Shown here: positions 1 to 6,578 of the stretch, piece by piece
Layout: every line of letters starts with the position of its first letter
Position numbering within the stretch: the stretch's first letter is position 1
Made by a program: the position numbers and the translations under genes
Notes under the pieces: model-generated
The model's input: only the letters and a program-made list of their open reading frames with translations
Databases searched by the model: none
Told to the model about the DNA's origin: nothing
NCBI GenBank assembly: GCA_002329565.1
Contig: DCTM01000052.1
Coordinates: 1 to 7,203 of the forward strand
Reading direction: 5' to 3'
Length of the DNA stretch: 7,203 bases
Source of the DNA: Firmicutes bacterium UBA1440
GTDB lineage: Bacteria > Bacillota > Clostridia > Peptostreptococcales > Anaerovoracaceae

Positions 1-960
1 GCGCACTTCTTTTTCTATATCGGATACCGTCGAGGTATAGGCGGCTTTGGCTGCATTAAAGTCATACTGCGCTGTGAGGTATTTTGCGGAGCTGCGCGGA
101 TATACGTTGACTGCATCCAAGCCGAGAGCCGCGCTCTGCCAGTTGTATTTTGCAGTCATAATCTCCAGCCTGTTCTTATAAGCTAAATTGATGGCATCGG
201 TCAACGGCAATGCTGCTTCCTTGGATTCTCCGGTTGCCAAGCTGCCGGTGAGGGTGATGTTCTGCATCACAGGGTTGCCAAGCGCTGAGTTCAAAGCCAT
301 CTTTGCACTTTTGAGAGCTGTAAGGGCGGCTGCTTGGTTTGATTTTGCGGTGAGCAAGCCGTTTTCTGCTTCAAGAAGATCCTTCTTGGTGATGGTTCCG
401 AGGCTCAGCTTGAGCTTGGCGTGATCGTAAGTCGTCTGGCGTATCTTAACGGCTTCGCCGGCAATTCTGTATGCTTCTTGCGCTTGAAGGATACCGTAGT
501 AAGCCTGTGTAGCTGCCGATTCAACGCTCTTCATTGCCGATGCATAAGAAATCTCGGATGCCTGTTTAAAATAGTTTTTGGCCAATTCAATACCTTTGGC
601 AGTCGAGTCGGTCAAACTCGGAACAACCACATGCTCTGCGCCTGCAGTTGCGTTGATAGCTTGTGCAGCTTTGCGGCCCTCTTTTAAGTTTGACATCGCT
701 TCGGAGGAACTCTTGCTGTAGAGTTCAAGCTGTGTCTTTGCCAATTTAATGTTTTCGGCCGTCGTACCTTCCGTCTGCATCTTTGTGATTGTGTCCTTGA
801 GTGACAGGGAGATCGGAGTGCCGCTGAAATCCATATTGGCGTTTTCCACTGACTGTATCGTCGTGTTAACGGTATCCATTGCGGAAGCCGCAAAAACTGT
901 CGACGCATTGCCGACGATTAACCCCATTGTAAGCATTAAGCATATAAATTTCTTCTTCAT
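1..960 (-). CDS. TolC-like outer membrane efflux protein (OEP family), C-terminus off the window
   Basis: Reading the minus strand from the ATG at 960 gives 320 uninterrupted codons to the left edge. The product should be the outer membrane channel of a type I secretion or tripartite efflux system. Residues 1-24 form a signal peptide: Lys at 2-4, a hydrophobic core, then VFA before the likely cleavage site. The mature part is mostly long Ala/Lys/Glu/Gln-rich helices typical of the alpha-barrel: a first repeat (about 50-230) with a central stretch containing YYGILQAQEAY and GTITKKDLLEAEN and ending ALGNP, and a second repeat starting near 251 (LPLTDAINLAYKNRLEI). Family members usually have 400-500 residues, so roughly a quarter is missing. 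The start is supported by AAAGGA (complement of 970-975) nine bases upstream and by a promoter. The family call is firm; the substrate and partner pump are unknown. It is transcribed divergently from the LCP gene. Confidence 0.88.
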   Translation of the reverse strand, partial: MKKKFICLMLTMGLIVGNASTVFAASAMDTVNTTIQSVENANMDFSGTPISLSLKDTITKMQTEGTTAENIKLAKTQLELYSKSSSEAMSNLKEGRKAAQAINATAGAEHVVVPSLTDSTAKGIELAKNYFKQASEISYASAMKSVESAATQAYYGILQAQEAYRIAGEAVKIRQTTYDHAKLKLSLGTITKKDLLEAENGLLTAKSNQAAALTALKSAKMALNSALGNPVMQNITLTGSLATGESKEAALPLTDAINLAYKNRLEIMTAKYNWQSAALGLDAVNVYPRSSAKYLTAQYDFNAAKAAYTSTVSDIEKEVR

Positions 961-1011
961 TATCCCAATTCCTTTCGCAACTTTTCAAAATTGACTTGTG
1001 GGTCGGTTTAT

Positions 1012-1040
1012 ATTATATAATTTATTTACAACTTTTTCAA
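1012..1040 (-). promoter_or_regulatory. Sigma-70/sigma-A type promoter for the TolC-like gene
   Basis: On the minus strand, TTGAAA (complement of 1035-1040) is followed after exactly 17 bp by a perfect TATAAT (complement of 1012-1017). Transcription would begin near 1005, giving a leader of about 45 bases before the ATG at 960, with the ribosome binding site inside it. The match is seen directly; use as a promoter is inferred. On the plus strand the same stretch holds TTGACT (991-996) and TATAAT (1016-1021), but 19 bp apart, so a matching divergent promoter for the LCP gene is possible but weaker. Confidence 0.7.
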
Positions 1041-1161
1041 TGAAAATATTGTGACACTTTTGTTTCTTTTTATGGCGTTTTGCTGTAAAATAAAAGATAA
1101 ACATTTAATAAGGGGCAAAGCTTGATCCCTGCGCAATTTATTTGATATAAAGGGGAATTTC

Positions 1162-2244
1162 ATGAGACCATCCGAGAAAAAGGCACTTAAAAGAGAAAAA
1201 AAGCTTCGCAAGCTGGCAATTCAAGAACTGCGAGAGAAGAAAAAGGCGGAAAAAAAGGGCTTGACGCTCGAACAGTGGAGAGCCAAAAAGAAAAACGGTT
1301 CTTTCTTACGTACCTTTATTATCGCTTTCATCACGTTTACTGTCATTCTGACACCCTTTTCGATGTTTTTGGATCAATTCTTGGAAACGAATCCTTTTCT
1401 GGAAGAAGGCGAGGAGGAGGTGGCCTTCGATGTAATGGTTGACCCCAAAAGCCCGTTTTTCAGAGAATTCTCCGATTCCAAACGTGTAAATATTTTGATT
1501 ATGGGTGTCAATTCGGGGCTTACCGATACGATTATGCTTGGGAGCTTTGATCCGGAGGCCAAGCATCTGGACATCATTTCCGTGCCGCGAGATACGTATT
1601 ATTCAAGGAAGGGATACAACGGCGAAGCGGAAAAGAAGATCAATGCGGCTTTTCGCGGAGATCCTGCCAATACGGCCGAAGCGGTCAGCGATGTGCTTTT
1701 GGGCATTCCGATCAATTACTATGCGGTTATAGAATACGATGATATCGAAAAGATCGTCGATGAGATGGGCGGCGTACCTATGTATATTGAGAAGGATATG
1801 AATTACGAAGATCCCAGAGATACACCGCCGCTGAGAATCCACTTGAAGGCCGGACAGCAGACGCTGAGCGGTGAGGATTCGGTCAAATTCCTGCGTTACC
1901 GTAAGGGATACGCGGAAGGCGATATCGGAAGAGTTAAAGCGCAGCAGGTGTGGGTGAAAAATGCTCTTTCGCAGGCCATCGATCACGGCATTCTCAAGGT
2001 AGCGAAGGTGGCCTTTAAGGAAGTTGATTCCAACGTGAACTACAAAGCGATGATCAGCCTGGGGACTAAGGCAATCGGCTTAAAATCCGATGACATCACG
2101 ACATATATGTTACCGTTTACACCTGATCCGAATCCGCCGTTCTATGTGTACCCGGATACGGACGAGATTGAAGATATGATCCGCACGATTTATTCGATCA
2201 AAGCCGATGAAGGTACTGAGGGCGCCGGAGACGCAAGAGAGTAA
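1162..2244 (+). CDS. LCP (LytR-CpsA-Psr) family membrane protein
   Basis: 360 residues. LCP enzymes are membrane-anchored phosphotransferases that attach undecaprenyl-linked glycopolymers to peptidoglycan or protein; the polymer here is unknown. Residues 1-48 form a very basic cytoplasmic tail rich in Lys/Arg, 49-69 are a single membrane span, and the rest faces outward. The LCP core runs from about 108 to 275: ILIMGVNSG (111-119), TDTIMLGSFDP (121-131), SVPRDTYY (140-147), KINAAF (159-164), RYRKG (245-249) and GDIGRVKAQQ (253-262), which carry the Arg and Asp residues usual for lipid-pyrophosphate binding. The canonical GVD is GVN, and the Arg usually found before the TD pair is absent. The C-terminal 80 residues have no domain I recognise. 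The start is fixed by AAAGGGG (1149-1155), six bases upstream. It lies divergent from the efflux gene and upstream of the SLH gene, possibly in one transcript. Confidence 0.9.
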   Translation: MRPSEKKALKREKKLRKLAIQELREKKKAEKKGLTLEQWRAKKKNGSFLRTFIIAFITFTVILTPFSMFLDQFLETNPFLEEGEEEVAFDVMVDPKSPFFREFSDSKRVNILIMGVNSGLTDTIMLGSFDPEAKHLDIISVPRDTYYSRKGYNGEAEKKINAAFRGDPANTAEAVSDVLLGIPINYYAVIEYDDIEKIVDEMGGVPMYIEKDMNYEDPRDTPPLRIHLKAGQQTLSGEDSVKFLRYRKGYAEGDIGRVKAQQVWVKNALSQAIDHGILKVAKVAFKEVDSNVNYKAMISLGTKAIGLKSDDITTYMLPFTPDPNPPFYVYPDTDEIEDMIRTIYSIKADEGTEGAGDARE

Positions 2245-2262
2245 ATAATAACGGGTCAGATT

Positions 2263-2366
2263 CAAAGCCTCCCGGCTTCAAAGGTTCTTGCATTAAGACG
2301 CTCGGGGCACCGAGACAACAGAAATGCAAAGTCACTAAGCGGGGAATTGGGTACCGGAATACAATT
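2263..2366 (+). promoter_or_regulatory. Candidate structured leader RNA upstream of the SLH gene
   Basis: The LCP-SLH spacer contains well-formed complementary stems. A first hairpin pairs AAGCC (2265-2269) with GGCTT (2274-2278) over a TCCC loop. A second element pairs TTGCATT (2288-2294) with AATGCAA (2323-2329); inside it is an asymmetric internal loop and an apical stem CTCGG (2301-2305) with CCGAG (2310-2314) over a GGCA loop. A weaker AATTG (2345-2349) / CAATT (2362-2366) pairing follows. No T-run follows any stem, so these are not intrinsic terminators. The segments GCAAAGTCACTAAG and GGGTACCGGAA loosely recall parts of the GEMM (c-di-GMP-I) riboswitch, but the full consensus is not met. 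The pairing is seen; a regulatory role is inferred. Confidence 0.35.
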
Positions 2367-2419
2367 GCAAGGTGAATACTAAAATACAAATATACGAAAA
2401 TATCAAAGGGGAAAAGAAG

Positions 2420-3529
2420 ATGAAATTAAGTGTGAAGATGAAAAAACTTTCTGTTGCAATATTGACAATGGCGATGACTTTCGGTTGTGCGCAGGCAGCG
2501 TTTTCCGGCAGCATTGCATTTTTGGATGTATCGCGGAATTACTGGGCGTATGACGACATTGCTTTCGCCGCACAGAACGGTATAGTCAACGGCTATTACC
2601 AAGAATGGACCGGCACCTACACGTTCGCACCTGAAAATGCTGTGACTTACGAAGAAGCGGCGACAATGCTATATCGCACGCTCGCCGGTACCGGGCAGGT
2701 GGATCGCAGCGTCGACACTGCAACCTTGGTCGCACAATACAAGGATGTACTGGACAAAAACGGGATAGCGTTGTGGGCGCAGGAATACGTCGCTTATATG
2801 TTGGATAAGAATATCATTGGGCAGGATGAGCTTTCGTCCTTTGTTGTTTCTGAAGGTGTCGGAGTTCAGGCGCCGAGAATGACTGTCGCCGTTTGGACTG
2901 CAAAGGCACTCGGCGCGGAAAAGGCACCGGTTATGTATCTGCCGTATGCGGATATTTCGACAATCGACGACCAAGAGGCCGAATATGTAGATATGCTTTA
3001 CAGATACGGAATCATGAAAGGGTCACTTAATACTGACGGAACGATTACTTTCAACGGTGATGCCGGTGTTAAGAGAAGTGAGTTTGCCGCAGTGTCAAAC
3101 CGGGTATATAAATTAAGAAGTGCAGGAATGGCAAGCAACGCGGCCGACATCTTTTCCTACAGCGGCGACGAGCTGAAATATCTGCGCTATGACGATGATG
3201 CGGCTGTCATCGTTGGCGGCAAGGAGTCTTCACTTACAGCGGAAAAGGCAGCGGCTTCTTCTGTGGTAGTGGCCGGCATGGTGTTGCCTGCTGACACCGA
3301 GGCACAGATTCACTTTTACAGTGAACCGTTTGCGGGCAACGGAACTATTAAATCAATGGATAAATTGTCGGATACTGTAACAAGGGTAGGGGTTGCCGTA
3401 TCCGGAGACGTGATCTATTATATAATTGATGCACAAACCGATTATATAGATAAAGCGAAGATTTCTGTCGGCACGAAAATTGCCTATATCGCCGACGGCG
3501 TTAAATTGGTGGAAATACAGCAGCAGTAA
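2420..3529 (+). CDS. Secreted protein with three SLH domains
   Basis: 369 residues from the ATG at 2420, which has AAAGGGG (2405-2411) eight bases upstream; an in-frame ATG at 2372 has no such site and would put 16 polar residues ahead of the signal peptide. Residues 1-27 are a signal peptide (basic start, hydrophobic core, AQA). Three SLH domains follow: about 34-89 (FLDVSRNYWAYDDI), 107-165 (YKDVLDKNGIALWA, more divergent) and 175-232 (PYADIS to KRSEFAAVSNRVYKL). SLH triplets form a trimer-like wall anchor that binds a secondary wall polymer or, in Negativicutes, polyamine-modified peptidoglycan. Residues 235-369 look like a small beta-rich region with no family I recognise. The protein does not end in an aromatic residue and is short for an OmpM-type porin, so it is more likely periplasmic or wall-bound than a barrel. 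It follows the LCP gene, which suggests a shared envelope role. Confidence 0.87.
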   Translation: MKLSVKMKKLSVAILTMAMTFGCAQAAFSGSIAFLDVSRNYWAYDDIAFAAQNGIVNGYYQEWTGTYTFAPENAVTYEEAATMLYRTLAGTGQVDRSVDTATLVAQYKDVLDKNGIALWAQEYVAYMLDKNIIGQDELSSFVVSEGVGVQAPRMTVAVWTAKALGAEKAPVMYLPYADISTIDDQEAEYVDMLYRYGIMKGSLNTDGTITFNGDAGVKRSEFAAVSNRVYKLRSAGMASNAADIFSYSGDELKYLRYDDDAAVIVGGKESSLTAEKAAASSVVVAGMVLPADTEAQIHFYSEPFAGNGTIKSMDKLSDTVTRVGVAVSGDVIYYIIDAQTDYIDKAKISVGTKIAYIADGVKLVEIQQQ

Positions 3530-3535
3530 TGTGGT

Positions 3536-3568
3536 TACAGCGCCGGCAGTAGGTGACTACAGCGCCGG
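3536..3568 (+). repeat. Direct repeat of TACAGCGCCGG
   Basis: TACAGCGCCGG occurs at 3536-3546 and again at 3558-3568, 22 bp apart, just after the SLH stop codon. Flanking bases are partly shared (YAGTAGG-like). The second copy can fold as CAGC-G-CC / GG-GCTG over GGTA, but no T-run follows, so it is not an obvious intrinsic terminator. Confidence 0.6.
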
Positions 3569-3586
3569 TAGGGCTGCAAGGCAAGA

Positions 3587-3604
3587 GATACTAAAGATAC
3601 TAAA
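3587..3604 (+). repeat. Tandem duplication of GATACTAAA
   Basis: The nonamer GATACTAAA occurs twice with no gap (3587-3595 and 3596-3604) at the start of the A-rich spacer before rho. It is probably a slippage product; no function is visible. Confidence 0.6.
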
Positions 3605-3707
3605 TAATATAACAAAACAAATATAACAGCGAAATCATATCAAAGAAGTATACAAAAAACAAACAATACAATGCAATAAACAGCACAGCATATTAAGTAA
3701 TACAAGG
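3598..3707 (+). promoter_or_regulatory. A/C-rich, G-poor tract, possible Rho loading (rut-like) region upstream of rho
   Basis: About 110 bases of spacer are strongly A-rich, with C roughly twice as frequent as G by eye and no stable hairpin. C-over-G enrichment and lack of structure are the known marks of Rho loading sites, and rho genes of several bacteria are autoregulated by Rho-dependent termination in their leader. Here the tract lies between the SLH gene and rho, so it could end the SLH transcript or attenuate rho. The composition is seen; the role is inferred. The rest of the 298-bp spacer (3530-3827) holds short direct repeats and no convincing gene. Confidence 0.25.
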
Positions 3708-3719
3708 GCGAAATCATAT
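3629..3719 (+). repeat. Spaced direct repeat GCGAAATCATAT
   Basis: The 12-mer GCGAAATCATAT occurs at 3629-3640 and 3708-3719, 79 bp apart. Similarity continues past each copy (AAAGAAGTA versus AAAAAGTA). The two arms flank the A-rich tract before rho. They could be regulator binding sites or remains of a local duplication; the sequence does not decide. Confidence 0.55.
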
Positions 3720-3811
3720 TCGAAAAAGTAAAAATCGATTAAACGATACCAATCTGTTCTTAATGCCATGCTTAGAAATGGTTTACTTTATTTTTCTTAA
3801 ATGCTTTTCTT

Positions 3812-3819
3812 GAAAGGGG
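3812..3819 (+). promoter_or_regulatory. Ribosome binding site deciding the rho start
   Basis: GAAAGGGG at 3812-3819 ends eight bases before the ATG at 3828. An in-frame ATG at 3801 lies upstream of this site and has no comparable motif, so translation most likely begins at 3828. Confidence 0.75.
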
Positions 3820-3827
3820 TTATTTTG

Positions 3828-5177
3828 ATGAACGCAAGTACATTGAGGTCAATGAAGGTCGCGGAGCTGCGTGCGCTGGCGGCACAAAAGGGCTTATCGA
3901 ATGCAGACAAGATGAAAAAAGCGGAGTTGGTGGAAACGCTGGCAGGGATGCAGGAGGAAAAGCAGGGGGACAACGCTCAAACAATGTATCAGCTCGAGCA
4001 GCAAAGTAAGGCCGATGCATCGCACGAAAGAAAACCGATCGAAGGACCTACCGCTGACCGCCCCGAAGTAGAAGGCATTTTGGATATTGCCGAGCAGGGA
4101 TTCGGATTTTTGCGTTTTTCAAACTTTCTTACCAGTGAAAAGGATGTCTATGTCTCACCGACTCAGATCAGGCGCTTCAATTTAAAGACCGGAGATAAAA
4201 TCAGAGGTATATCGCGCAGACCAAACGAGGGGGAGCGATTCGGCGCGATTCTGTATGTGCTGACTGTTAACGGCGAAGAACCGGGCGCAGCTATCAGGAG
4301 GCCTGACTTTGACGATCTGACACCGATTTTTCCGTATGAGAGAATTAAACTTGAGAGCAGCGGACGCAATCTTGCTATGCGACTGATTGATTTGGTTGCG
4401 CCGATCGGCAAAGGTCAGCGGGGCTTGATCGTAGCACCGCCGAAGGCCGGCAAGACCGTACTTTTGAAGAATATAGCCAATACGATAGAAAAGAAATATC
4501 CGGATGTTGAATTGATCGTCCTCTTGATCGACGAGCGGCCGGAGGAGGTTACCGACATGAAGCGCTCACTGACAGACGGGGAGGTAATCTACTCGACTTT
4601 CGACGAGGAACCTGAGCATCATATCAAAGTGGCGGAAATGGTGCTGGCGCGGGCGCAACGCCTTGCGGAGCACGGCAAAGATGTCGTGATTCTGCTTGAC
4701 AGTATCACACGCCTTGCACGGGCCTACAACCTTACGGTGCCGCCGTCGGGGAGAACGCTCTCGGGCGGTCTTGACCCGAGTGCATTGCACAAGCCCAAGA
4801 AATTCTTCGGTGCGGCGCGAAAGATAGAGGAAGGCGGCAGCATTACCATTCTTGCAACTGCTCTCATCGAGACAGGCAGCAGGATGGATGAAGTCATCTT
4901 CGAGGAATTTAAGGGCACGGGTAACATGGAACTCCATCTCGACAGAAAGCTCTCCGAGAAACGCATTTTCCCGGCGATAGACCTGAACAAGTCGGGCACG
5001 CGGCGCGAGGATTTGCTGATGTCTCAGGAAGAACTGGCCGCAATCTTTTTAATGCGAAAATCACTTGCCAGCAGAGGAACGCAGGAAGCTACGGAAACCA
5101 TAATCGACAACCTTGCTCATACGAACAATAACAAAGAATTTATAGAAATCATGAAGAAGATACGGCCGGAGGGGTAG
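3828..5177 (+). CDS. rho: Transcription termination factor Rho
   Basis: 449 residues, a normal bacterial Rho length. Rho is a homohexameric RNA-dependent ATPase that loads on unstructured C-rich RNA and releases RNA polymerase. Residues 1-43 are the helical Rho_N (SAP-like) domain, 44-78 a short polar linker, and about 81-150 the cold-shock-like primary RNA-binding domain ([26 protein letters not shown]). The ATPase core contains Walker A APPKAGKT (203-210), Walker B DVVILLDS (285-292), the Q-loop region [10 protein letters not shown] (305-314), the R-loop KGTGN (362-366) and the Arg-finger segment SGTRRE (389-394). All catalytic and secondary RNA-site motifs are intact, so it should be active, and the R-loop/bicyclomycin pocket looks conserved. 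It is the first gene of a probable rho-yqhQ-prmC operon; no clear promoter was found upstream. The ATG at 3828 was chosen over 3801 because of ribosome binding site placement. Confidence 0.97.
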   Translation: MNASTLRSMKVAELRALAAQKGLSNADKMKKAELVETLAGMQEEKQGDNAQTMYQLEQQSKADASHERKPIEGPTADRPEVEGILDIAEQGFGFLRFSNFLTSEKDVYVSPTQIRRFNLKTGDKIRGISRRPNEGERFGAILYVLTVNGEEPGAAIRRPDFDDLTPIFPYERIKLESSGRNLAMRLIDLVAPIGKGQRGLIVAPPKAGKTVLLKNIANTIEKKYPDVELIVLLIDERPEEVTDMKRSLTDGEVIYSTFDEEPEHHIKVAEMVLARAQRLAEHGKDVVILLDSITRLARAYNLTVPPSGRTLSGGLDPSALHKPKKFFGAARKIEEGGSITILATALIETGSRMDEVIFEEFKGTGNMELHLDRKLSEKRIFPAIDLNKSGTRREDLLMSQEELAAIFLMRKSLASRGTQEATETIIDNLAHTNNNKEFIEIMKKIRPEG

Positions 5178-5183
5178 TCATAG

Positions 5184-6263
5184 ATGGATTTAAAACGAAT
5201 TTTTATGAAAGATGCCTGTCCTACCAAGATAGGAGGGCAGGCAATATTGGAAGGGATCATGATGCGAGGTCCGGACAGGACTGCGACAGTCATTCGCATG
5301 CCGGACAAATCGCTCTACATCTCGACAGAAAAGTTAAAGCAGCCGAGCAAATGGAGTAAGATGCCGCTAATCCGCGGCATCGTCGCTTTTGTCGCCTCTC
5401 TTGTGATAGGTACGCGTACATTGATGAAATCGGCAGACATTCTTGAGAGCTTTGAAGGTGAACAGGCTGTCGAGGAAGAGGAAGACAAGCTGCAGAAATG
5501 GCTTGAAGGAAAGTTTGGCAAGGAAGGCGCTTGGAACATCATGATGTACGCCTCCGTTGTAATTGCTTTGGTGTTTACGATAGGTGTGTTTATCTTATTG
5601 CCGACGGTCGTCGTCAACTGGTGCAAGTATTTTACGCACAATGCCAACGTCCTAAATCTGATCGAAGGCGTGCTGCGTATCGCAATGTTTATTCTCTATG
5701 TGGCGCTGATCCGTAAGATGCCGGATATCCGGCGTGTCTTTGAATTCCATGGTGCGGAGCACAAGTGCATACATTGCTACGAGAACGGACTTCCGCTGGA
5801 GGTGGAGAATTGCAGGCAATTTTACACCCTGCACCCCCGTTGCGGGACAAGCTTTTTGATGTTCGTGCTGGTGATTTCCTTTATATTGCACGCATTTCTG
5901 GGCTGGCCGAGTCTCGCACTCCGGCTCATTTCTCGATTGCTGCTGTTGCCGCTTGTGGCGGGCGTTTCGTACGAATTGCTGCGCTGGGCGGGCAGATCGG
6001 ATAATGCATTGGTGAAGGTTCTTTCTTTGCCGGGATTGTACTTACAAAAGCTTACTACGTGCGAACCGGATGACGAGCAGCTGCAGGTGGCAATCACCGG
6101 AATGAAAGCTGTGCTCGTGCCTGCGGACACGCCGACATACGAAGGACCATGCGATACCGAGGGGCGCTTAATTACAAAAGAGCAGGAGCTTAACGATGGC
6201 ACGAGGGAGATTACTGCGGAAATTACTGCAGAAGTGCCGGGGCTGTCTGCGAAAAATGAGTAA
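5184..6263 (+). CDS. yqhQ: YqhQ-like DUF1385 membrane protein with an extended C-terminal tail
   Basis: 359 residues; a conserved Firmicutes protein whose biochemical role is not established (sometimes annotated as a metal-dependent enzyme). Family signatures are present: GGQAILEGIMMRGP (17-30), FHGAEHK (188-194) followed by CYE, HPRCGTSF (217-224), GVSYELLRW (260-268) and LTTCEPDDEQLQVAI (290-304). His189, His193, His217 and Cys220 could bind metal (inference). Likely membrane segments are about 64-81, 119-146, 159-178, 223-244 and 246-266, with an acidic loop (EEEED, 97-101). The core ends near residue 312; a further 47 residues, rich in Glu/Thr/Ala with EITAEITAE, exceed the usual family length. 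GGAGGGG (5168-5174), inside the end of rho, lies nine bases before the ATG, so the two genes are tightly coupled. The same frame continues past the stop as degraded repeats. Confidence 0.92.
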   Translation: MDLKRIFMKDACPTKIGGQAILEGIMMRGPDRTATVIRMPDKSLYISTEKLKQPSKWSKMPLIRGIVAFVASLVIGTRTLMKSADILESFEGEQAVEEEEDKLQKWLEGKFGKEGAWNIMMYASVVIALVFTIGVFILLPTVVVNWCKYFTHNANVLNLIEGVLRIAMFILYVALIRKMPDIRRVFEFHGAEHKCIHCYENGLPLEVENCRQFYTLHPRCGTSFLMFVLVISFILHAFLGWPSLALRLISRLLLLPLVAGVSYELLRWAGRSDNALVKVLSLPGLYLQKLTTCEPDDEQLQVAITGMKAVLVPADTPTYEGPCDTEGRLITKEQELNDGTREITAEITAEVPGLSAKNE

Positions 6264-6440
6264 ATGCAGGAATTGGCTGCAGGCACACAGGCGGAAATTA
6301 CAAACACTCAGTAGTCAACTGCAAATGTGCAGGAATCAATTACAAAGAAGAATGAGTTAACTGGCGAGAATCAGGAACTAATCGCAAAAGCGCAGAAGTT
6401 GGCCGGTGAGAATCAGGAGTTAGCAATGTACAGTAATTAA
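6264..6440 (+). pseudogene. Same-frame, stop-interrupted coiled-coil extension of yqhQ
   Basis: Directly after the yqhQ TAA (6261-6263) an ATG at 6264 continues the same frame: 16 codons (MQELAAGTQAEITNTQ), a TAG at 6312-6314, then 41 codons to TAA at 6438-6440. The second part reads like a coiled coil: Leu recurs every seven residues (codons at 6357, 6378, 6399 and 6420) with GENQEL repeated 14 residues apart. AEIT is encoded by the same 11-mer GCGGAAATTAC inside yqhQ (6216-6226) and beyond its stop (6291-6301), in frame. This continuity suggests the tail was once longer and has been cut by stop mutations. Alternatives are stop-codon readthrough, a restart at TAAATG giving a 16-residue peptide, or chance in a low-complexity repeat. 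No good ribosome binding site precedes the ATG. Confidence 0.45.
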
Positions 6441-6578
6441 TTGCCTGCTTGCAGGGATGAACTTTAAAAGCGCAAGCAATAATTTTTGCGACGTATGAAT
6501 AATCTGTGACAGGCAGGATGTACTTGCTCGAATTTAAGGGTTAACCGGGTAACTGCTAAGATTCAGAAATTAGCAAAC
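6363..6578 (+). repeat. Degenerate repeat units encoding GENQEL-like motifs, three copies
   Basis: GAGAATCAGGA occurs at 6366-6376 and 6408-6418, exactly 42 bases (14 codons, two heptads) apart. A weaker third unit near 6549-6578 (CTAAGATTCAGAAATTAGC) reads VTAKIQKLAN in the same frame as the first two (LTGENQELIAK, LAGENQELAMY). A further short repeat, TGCAGGAAT, lies at 6265-6273 and 6328-6336 (63 bases, 21 codons apart). All spacings are multiples of three, which favours expansion while the DNA was coding. Confidence 0.55.

Noticed and set aside
188..994. Plus-strand open frames (188-424, 421-687, 749-994) and a minus-strand frame 684-908
   Set aside because: All lie over the continuous TolC-like frame on the minus strand, which has a signal peptide and family motifs; these are shadows.
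1122..1145. TTG-started seven-codon leader peptide before the LCP gene, with AAGGGG six bases upstream
   Set aside because: The geometry is plausible, but so short an ORF with a TTG start and no sign of attenuation is likely chance.
1122..1151. TTGATC (1122-1127) and TATAAA (1146-1151), 18 bp apart, as an LCP promoter
   Set aside because: The -10 would overlap the ribosome binding site and start RNA only a few bases before the ATG; an upstream promoter is more likely.
3762..3797. Weak hairpin GCCAT/ATGGT followed by a T-rich tract before rho, as an intrinsic terminator
   Set aside because: The stem is about five pairs with low GC and an eight-base loop, and the T tract is interrupted; too weak to call.
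3801..3827. Upstream in-frame ATG as the start of rho
   Set aside because: The only good ribosome binding site (3812-3819) lies downstream of it and correctly before 3828, and the extra residues are not part of Rho_N.
3530..3827. CRISPR array or integration site suggested by the short direct repeats
   Set aside because: Repeats are 9-12 bases, few, unevenly spaced and without uniform spacers; no cas, integrase or tRNA gene is present.
5822..6307. 161-residue minus-strand open frame opposite the end of yqhQ
   Set aside because: It overlaps conserved DUF1385 motifs on the plus strand and its Ser-rich, low-complexity translation resembles no family.
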